Positions 60,017-64,000 of a stretch of DNA of 64,000 nt are shown piece by piece. The notes beneath the pieces are model-generated. The model was not told the origin of the DNA, did not search any database, and saw only the letters and a list, made by a program, of their open reading frames with translations. The stretch is from CAXTKD01 sp964244885. GTDB taxonomy: Bacteria; Pseudomonadota; Alphaproteobacteria; Sphingomonadales; Sphingomonadaceae. A program made the translations under genes and the position numbers. Every line of letters starts with the position of its first letter. Position 1 is the first letter of the stretch. Location: the NCBI GenBank assembly GCA_964244885.1, contig CAXTKD010000004.1, positions 124,001 to 188,000 on the forward strand, given 5' to 3'.

Positions 60017-62508
60017 GCCATTTCCCTCGTCTGATCCACAGGCGTGAAGCGCGCCATCGGCGCATGCTGCTCGCGCGCCTCGCCGGCGGCACGCGCGACC
60101 CAGGGATCGTCCTGCGTGAAGCGTTGCGAGTAAAAGAAGCGGGAGGCCAGCGCATCGCGCCCCTCGGCATCGTCGACGATGCGGCTCTTCACATAGTCGA
60201 GCCCGACGCGCTCGATCCACGGTGCGGTCCTGTCCAGATAGCGTGCTTCTTCCCGGTAGAGCTGGATGAAGGCGGCGCAGTAATGCATCGCCTCCTCCTC
60301 GGTCGCGACCTTGCAGAGCAGGTCGGTGACGCGCACCTTGATGCCGCCATTGCCGCCGACATGGAGTTCGTAACCCGAGTCTACGCAGACAATGCCGAAA
60401 TCCTTGATCGTCGCCTCGGCGCAGTTGCGCGGGCAACCGGACACCGCGATCTTGAACTTGTGCGGCATCCAGCTGCCCCAGGTCATCTGTTCGGTCTTTA
60501 CGCCGAGGCCGGTCGAATCCTGTGTGCCGAACCGGCACCAGTCTGATCCCACGCAGGTCTTCACTGTGCGCAGCGACTTGCCATAGGCGTGGCCAGAAAC
60601 CATGCCCGCCGCGCCCAGATCGGCCCAGACGGCGGGCAGATCCTCCTTCTTGATCCCGAAGATGTCGAGCCGCTGGCCACCTGTCACCTTGACTAGCGGC
60701 GCGTTGAACTTCTCGACCACGTCGGCGATTGCGCGCAACTCGCGCGGCGAAGTGATGCCGCCCCACATCCGCGGCACGACCGAATAGGTGCCGTCCTTCT
60801 GGATGTTGGCGTGCATCCGTTCGTTGACGAAGCGGCTTTGCTGGTCGTCCTTGTAGTCCCCCGGCAGCGCGCAGAGCAGGTAGTAATTGAGCGCCGGCCG
60901 ACAGCCCGAGCAGCCGTCCGGGGTCGACCAGTGCAGCTTCTGCATCACCTCGGGGATGGACCGCATGCCCTGCGCGACGATCTCGCGGCGGACGTCGTCG
61001 TGGCCGAACGTCGTGCATTTGCACAGTGTCTTGACCGTCCGTTCGCCACCATAATCGGCGCCGAGCGTTAGGCTGAGCAACTGTTCGACGGCGCCGGTGC
61101 ACGATCCGCAGCTTGCCGAGGCCTTGCAGGTGGAGCGCACCGCATCGAGGCTGACCGCGCCGTTCACGATCGCCCGGCACACCGCAGCCTTTGACACGCC
61201 GTTGCAGCCGCAGATCTCCGCTTCGTCGGAGAGAGTCGCAACGGCCGCCTTAGGGTCCGCCGCGCCTCCTCCAGAGGCGAAAGACTGGCCGAAGATCAGC
61301 ATGTCGCGGATGGGGGCGATGTTCTCGCCGCGTTTGAGCAGGTCGAAATACCAGCCGCCGTCGCCGGTATCGCCGTACAACACCGCGCCGACGATGCGGT
61401 CGTCCTTTACGACGACGCGCTTATAAACGCCGCGCGACGCATCGCGCAGGACGATGTCTTCCGCGCCTGCGCCGCCGGAGAAATCGCCGGCCGAGAACAC
61501 GTCGAGCCCCGCGACCTTGAGCTTGGTGGAGGTGACCGACCCGCGATAGCCCGACGGCGTCTCGACCAGCCCGTCGGCGAGCGCACGGCACATGTCCCAC
61601 AACGGCGCGACGAGGCCGTAGACATTGCCGTCATGCTCGACGCACTCGCCGACCGCTAGGATTGCGGGGTCGGAGGTTACCATATGGTCGTCGACCTTGA
61701 TCCCGCGCCCGATCTCCAGCCCCGCCTCGCGGGCCAGCGTAACGCAAGGGCGGATGCCGACCGCCATCACGACCAGGCTCGCCGGGATCAGCGTGCCGTC
61801 CTTCAGCCGCACGCCCTCGACACGGGCGTCGCCGACGATCTCGGCGGTGTTCGCTTCGGTCAGGATCGTCTGGCCGCGCGCTTCCAGCGCCGACTTGAGC
61901 AGCCAGCCCGCCGCCTCGTCGAGCTGGCGCTCCATCAGCGTCGGCATCAGGTGGATCACCGTCACCTTCATGCCGCGCAGCGTCAGGCCATGCGCCGCCT
62001 CCAGCCCAAGCAGGCCGCCGCCTATCACCACCGCATCGCCGCCCTTCCCGGCAGCGGCAAGCATCTGATCAACATCCGCCATGTCGCGGAAGCTGATCAC
62101 GCCGGGCAGGTCCTTGCCCGGCACCGGGATGATGAACGGATCGGAACCGGTCGCGATCAGCAGCCGGTCATAGGGCACGGTCAGCCCCGAGCGCGCCGTC
62201 ACCGTCTTCGCGGTGCGGTCGATCGCCTGCACCGGATCGCTCACGACAAGTTCGATCGCATTGGTGGCGTACCAGGCGCGGTCGTTGATGACGATCTCGT
62301 CGAACGTCTTCTCGCCCGCCAGCACCGGCGACAGCATGATGCGGTTGTAGTTCACGTGGGGCTCGGCGCCGAAGATCGTGACGCGGTAGCGGGCGGGATC
62401 GCGCGCGATCAGTTCCTCGACCGCGCGGCAGCCGGCCATGCCGTTGCCGATCACGACCAGATGTTCCCGCGGGTCGCCGCGGGCCACGACCATAGGTTGA
62501 TGTTCCAT
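60013..62508 (-). CDS. nirB: Nitrite reductase (NADH) large subunit
   Basis: An 831-aa enzyme reducing nitrite to ammonium. It has an FAD domain (HLVVIGNGMAGCRAVEEL), NADH site (AVVIGGGLLGLEAAHGL) and a BFD-like [2Fe-2S] region (CGCNGVSKAAVC, SCGSCTGAVEQLLSL). The C-terminal siroheme/[4Fe-4S] sulfite-reductase-like part is marked by CVGSDWCRFGTQDS and AVSGCPRNCAEATIKD. ATG 62508 shares bases with the stop of the porin gene (TGATG); a TTG four codons upstream is an alternative. Siroheme would need the CobA encoded in the same operon. Confidence 0.95.
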   Translation of the reverse strand: MEHQPMVVARGDPREHLVVIGNGMAGCRAVEELIARDPARYRVTIFGAEPHVNYNRIMLSPVLAGEKTFDEIVINDRAWYATNAIELVVSDPVQAIDRTAKTVTARSGLTVPYDRLLIATGSDPFIIPVPGKDLPGVISFRDMADVDQMLAAAGKGGDAVVIGGGLLGLEAAHGLTLRGMKVTVIHLMPTLMERQLDEAAGWLLKSALEARGQTILTEANTAEIVGDARVEGVRLKDGTLIPASLVVMAVGIRPCVTLAREAGLEIGRGIKVDDHMVTSDPAILAVGECVEHDGNVYGLVAPLWDMCRALADGLVETPSGYRGSVTSTKLKVAGLDVFSAGDFSGGAGAEDIVLRDASRGVYKRVVVKDDRIVGAVLYGDTGDGGWYFDLLKRGENIAPIRDMLIFGQSFASGGGAADPKAAVATLSDEAEICGCNGVSKAAVCRAIVNGAVSLDAVRSTCKASASCGSCTGAVEQLLSLTLGADYGGERTVKTLCKCTTFGHDDVRREIVAQGMRSIPEVMQKLHWSTPDGCSGCRPALNYYLLCALPGDYKDDQQSRFVNERMHANIQKDGTYSVVPRMWGGITSPRELRAIADVVEKFNAPLVKVTGGQRLDIFGIKKEDLPAVWADLGAAGMVSGHAYGKSLRTVKTCVGSDWCRFGTQDSTGLGVKTEQMTWGSWMPHKFKIAVSGCPRNCAEATIKDFGIVCVDSGYELHVGGNGGIKVRVTDLLCKVATEEEAMHYCAAFIQLYREEARYLDRTAPWIERVGLDYVKSRIVDDAEGRDALASRFFYSQRFTQDDPWVARAAGEAREQHAPMARFTPVDQTREMA

Positions 62509-63701
62509 CAGATCGTCCAATCCAGTTGCAGCCAGAACTTGCGAGTGTCGGTGGCGAACGTGTCGGCGTCGTAGCCGGCGTAGCGCACGCTCGCTGTGGT
62601 GCGGCCGAGTTTGGCCGAGGCCAGAAGGTCGATCTCGTTGCCGTAATGGCGGACCAACCGGTCGCTCTCGAAGCGGTGGTACACGGCTTGCAGCGACACC
62701 GCCTTGAGCGTGCCGATCGCTTTCCAGCCCCAGCCGGCGCTGCCGTAGAGGTCACGCACACCGTCCGCGGGTGTGGTCAGGAACTTGTCGGCCCAGCCCT
62801 GGAACTTGAAGTTGGTACCGAGCGGGGTCTGGAAGCTGGTCAGCGCCACGCCGCGATCGGCACCGAGCACTTCGTAACCGACGCCCAGCTTCGGCCCGTT
62901 CAGGTCGATCGAGGCATCGGCCAGATAATAATCGGCCGCATAGGCGTTCGGGTTGTGATGATAAGCGGACTGGCGCGCATAGCTGGCCTGGTACGCCAGC
63001 TTAGCCTTGCCCATCGGCCGCATCCCGGCGATGCGCCCGCCGTAGGTCTGGCTCGACAGGCGAAAGCCCTGCACCACGGTCTCGTCCTGATCGACCAGAT
63101 AGGCGAAGCCGGTAATCGCACCGATCGGCGTCGCGTAGCTGAGGGTGGCGAACACATTGTCGCCGCCGATCGCCTGCTGGCGTGCGCCGACGCCATCGAT
63201 ACCCCAGATCGTGCGGACGCCCCACGCATAGGTGACGTCGGCCTTCAGCCCCTTCACCCCGGTCCATTCGGCGCGCACTGCGTCGAAGGTCTGGCCGTTC
63301 TGGCGAAAGCCGACCGCGCCGACGAAGCGTTCGTCGTCGAGCGCGATCCGCTGGCGCCCCGCGGTCACCGCCAGTGCCTTGGTCTGGTAGCGCAGCTGAG
63401 CACGGTACAGCGCGATACTCTGCGGATCGGCGACCAGCGGGCGGGTCGCCGCGCCGTTAAGGCCGTCGTAGTAGTCACCGACGATCGCCAGATCACCCTG
63501 CGCTTCGACCAGCGCCGACCACGGCCCTTTCTTAGCCTGCACGCTCGCGCGGATCCGCGCCGTCACCGCGCCGGCTTCGGTCGCGATTCCCGCCTGATCG
63601 ACGTTCTCATAGCGTAGCCGTGCTTCGGCAAGCGGCGTGATGGTCTGCGCGGTGGCCGGGGCGGCGAGCGTCGCTCCGGCCAGGAGAAGGGCGGCGCGCA
63701 T
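62508..63701 (-). CDS. Alginate-export-family outer-membrane porin in the nitrate operon
   Basis: A 397-aa beta-barrel protein. It has a signal peptide (MRAALLLAGATLAAPATAQT), many alternating amphipathic strands (LAEARLRYENVDQAG, LVEAQGDLAIVGDYYDG, AVTAGRQRIALDDERFVGAV) and a terminal aromatic strand (FWLQLDWTI). It resembles the alginate_exp/OprB-like porin family. Its ATG overlaps the narK stop (TGATG) and its stop overlaps nirB, so it is part of the nitrate operon. An outer-membrane channel for nitrate or nitrite is likely by context, not shown. Confidence 0.82.
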   Translation of the reverse strand: MRAALLLAGATLAAPATAQTITPLAEARLRYENVDQAGIATEAGAVTARIRASVQAKKGPWSALVEAQGDLAIVGDYYDGLNGAATRPLVADPQSIALYRAQLRYQTKALAVTAGRQRIALDDERFVGAVGFRQNGQTFDAVRAEWTGVKGLKADVTYAWGVRTIWGIDGVGARQQAIGGDNVFATLSYATPIGAITGFAYLVDQDETVVQGFRLSSQTYGGRIAGMRPMGKAKLAYQASYARQSAYHHNPNAYAADYYLADASIDLNGPKLGVGYEVLGADRGVALTSFQTPLGTNFKFQGWADKFLTTPADGVRDLYGSAGWGWKAIGTLKAVSLQAVYHRFESDRLVRHYGNEIDLLASAKLGRTTASVRYAGYDADTFATDTRKFWLQLDWTI

Positions 63702-64000
63702 CAGATCCGCACGCCGTCGGCGGTGGCCCAACGTGCGCGCCAGCCGCCCTTGACGAGCGTCAGTCCGGCGAGCGCCACCACGGCTAGGCCGGCGAAGATC
63801 AGGAACCCGCTCGAGAAGCTGCCGGTCCATTGCTTGGCGAGGCCGAGCGACGACGCGAGATAGAAGCCGCCAACCCCGCCAGCCATGCCGACCAGCCCGG
63901 TCATCACCCCGAGTTCGGCGGAAAAGCGCTGCGGCACGAGCTGGAAAACCGATCCGTTACCGGTCCCGAGGGCGAGCATCGCCACCACGAAACAGGCCAG
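63701..64000 (-). CDS. NarK-type nitrate/nitrite MFS transporter, C-terminal part
   Basis: The last 99 codons of a minus-strand gene that runs off the right edge. The visible end has ALGTGNGSVFQLVPQRF, the conserved helix of NarK/NasA-type nitrate transporters with the Gly-rich nitrate signature. Two more hydrophobic segments follow (GMAGGVGGFYLASSLGLA, FLIFAGLAVVALAGLTLV). It is the most upstream gene seen in the nitrate operon and supplies nitrate to NasA. Its stop overlaps the porin start. Confidence 0.88.
   Translation of the reverse strand: MACFVVAMLALGTGNGSVFQLVPQRFSAELGVMTGLVGMAGGVGGFYLASSLGLAKQWTGSFSSGFLIFAGLAVVALAGLTLVKGGWRARWATADGVRI

Overview
The window looks like chromosomal DNA of a sphingomonad (Alphaproteobacteria, Sphingomonadales). 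It is very GC-rich and carries a PEPxxWA-CTERM protein, large TonB-dependent receptors starting with sphingomonad-type plug sequences, the 180-class NAD-glutamate dehydrogenase, and a dense mutM / ubiE-ubiB-coaBC-dut housekeeping block. The genus assignment is inference from gene content; no rRNA is present.

Layout. (1) 1-1971, visibly lower GC: two tightly spaced minus-strand genes, a HARE-HTH/degenerate-Nudix protein and a HEAT-like protein that runs off the left edge. They look horizontally acquired and possibly defence-related. (2) 2066-23941, core genome: nitronate monooxygenase, PEP-CTERM protein, glycine-zipper protein, 2-hydroxyacid dehydrogenase, SH3 protein, MoeB/DsrE pair, dut-coaBC-ubiB-ubiE (minus strand), mutM and enoyl-CoA hydratase (plus strand), rpsT, dnaA, an EamA permease, phhB, a zincin, the 1543-aa glutamate dehydrogenase, an orphan histidine kinase and tRNA-Thr(CGT). 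(3) 23942-29730: an AT-rich leader, then a two-partner secretion pair (TpsB, TpsA) whose TpsA carries a 117-residue Pro-Thr repeat, followed directly by an L,D-transpeptidase. (4) 30027-54567: a large accessory cluster for uptake and breakdown of an aromatic compound, probably an ester or acid. It holds two class A flavin monooxygenases, an EntE-like aryl-AMP ligase, an extradiol dioxygenase, a FAH-family hydrolase, esterases and hydrolases, an aromatic-acid MFS permease, three TonB-dependent receptors, LysR/MarR/TetR regulators, a MetE-like methyltransferase and a frameshifted EVE gene. (5) 54922-56295: a POT-family peptide transporter. (6) 56296-64000: an assimilatory nitrate/nitrite operon (narK, porin, nirB, nirD, nasA, cobA) on the minus strand, with almost every stop overlapping or abutting the next start.

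The most interesting unannotated signal is a 56-nt module present three times without gaps, each time 60-85 nt upstream of, and oriented towards, a gene of the aromatic cluster: the flavin monooxygenase at 31751, the TonB receptor at 32935 and the TonB receptor at 46354. Two of the copies flank the LysR gene. This suggests a regulon, perhaps of that LysR protein. Other points for a second look are the left-edge HARE-HTH/HEAT pair, the TPS/L,D-transpeptidase operon, the one-base frameshift in the EVE gene and the missing stop codon of cobA.

All identities were judged by reading the translated sequence; no database search was possible. Alignment counts were made by hand.
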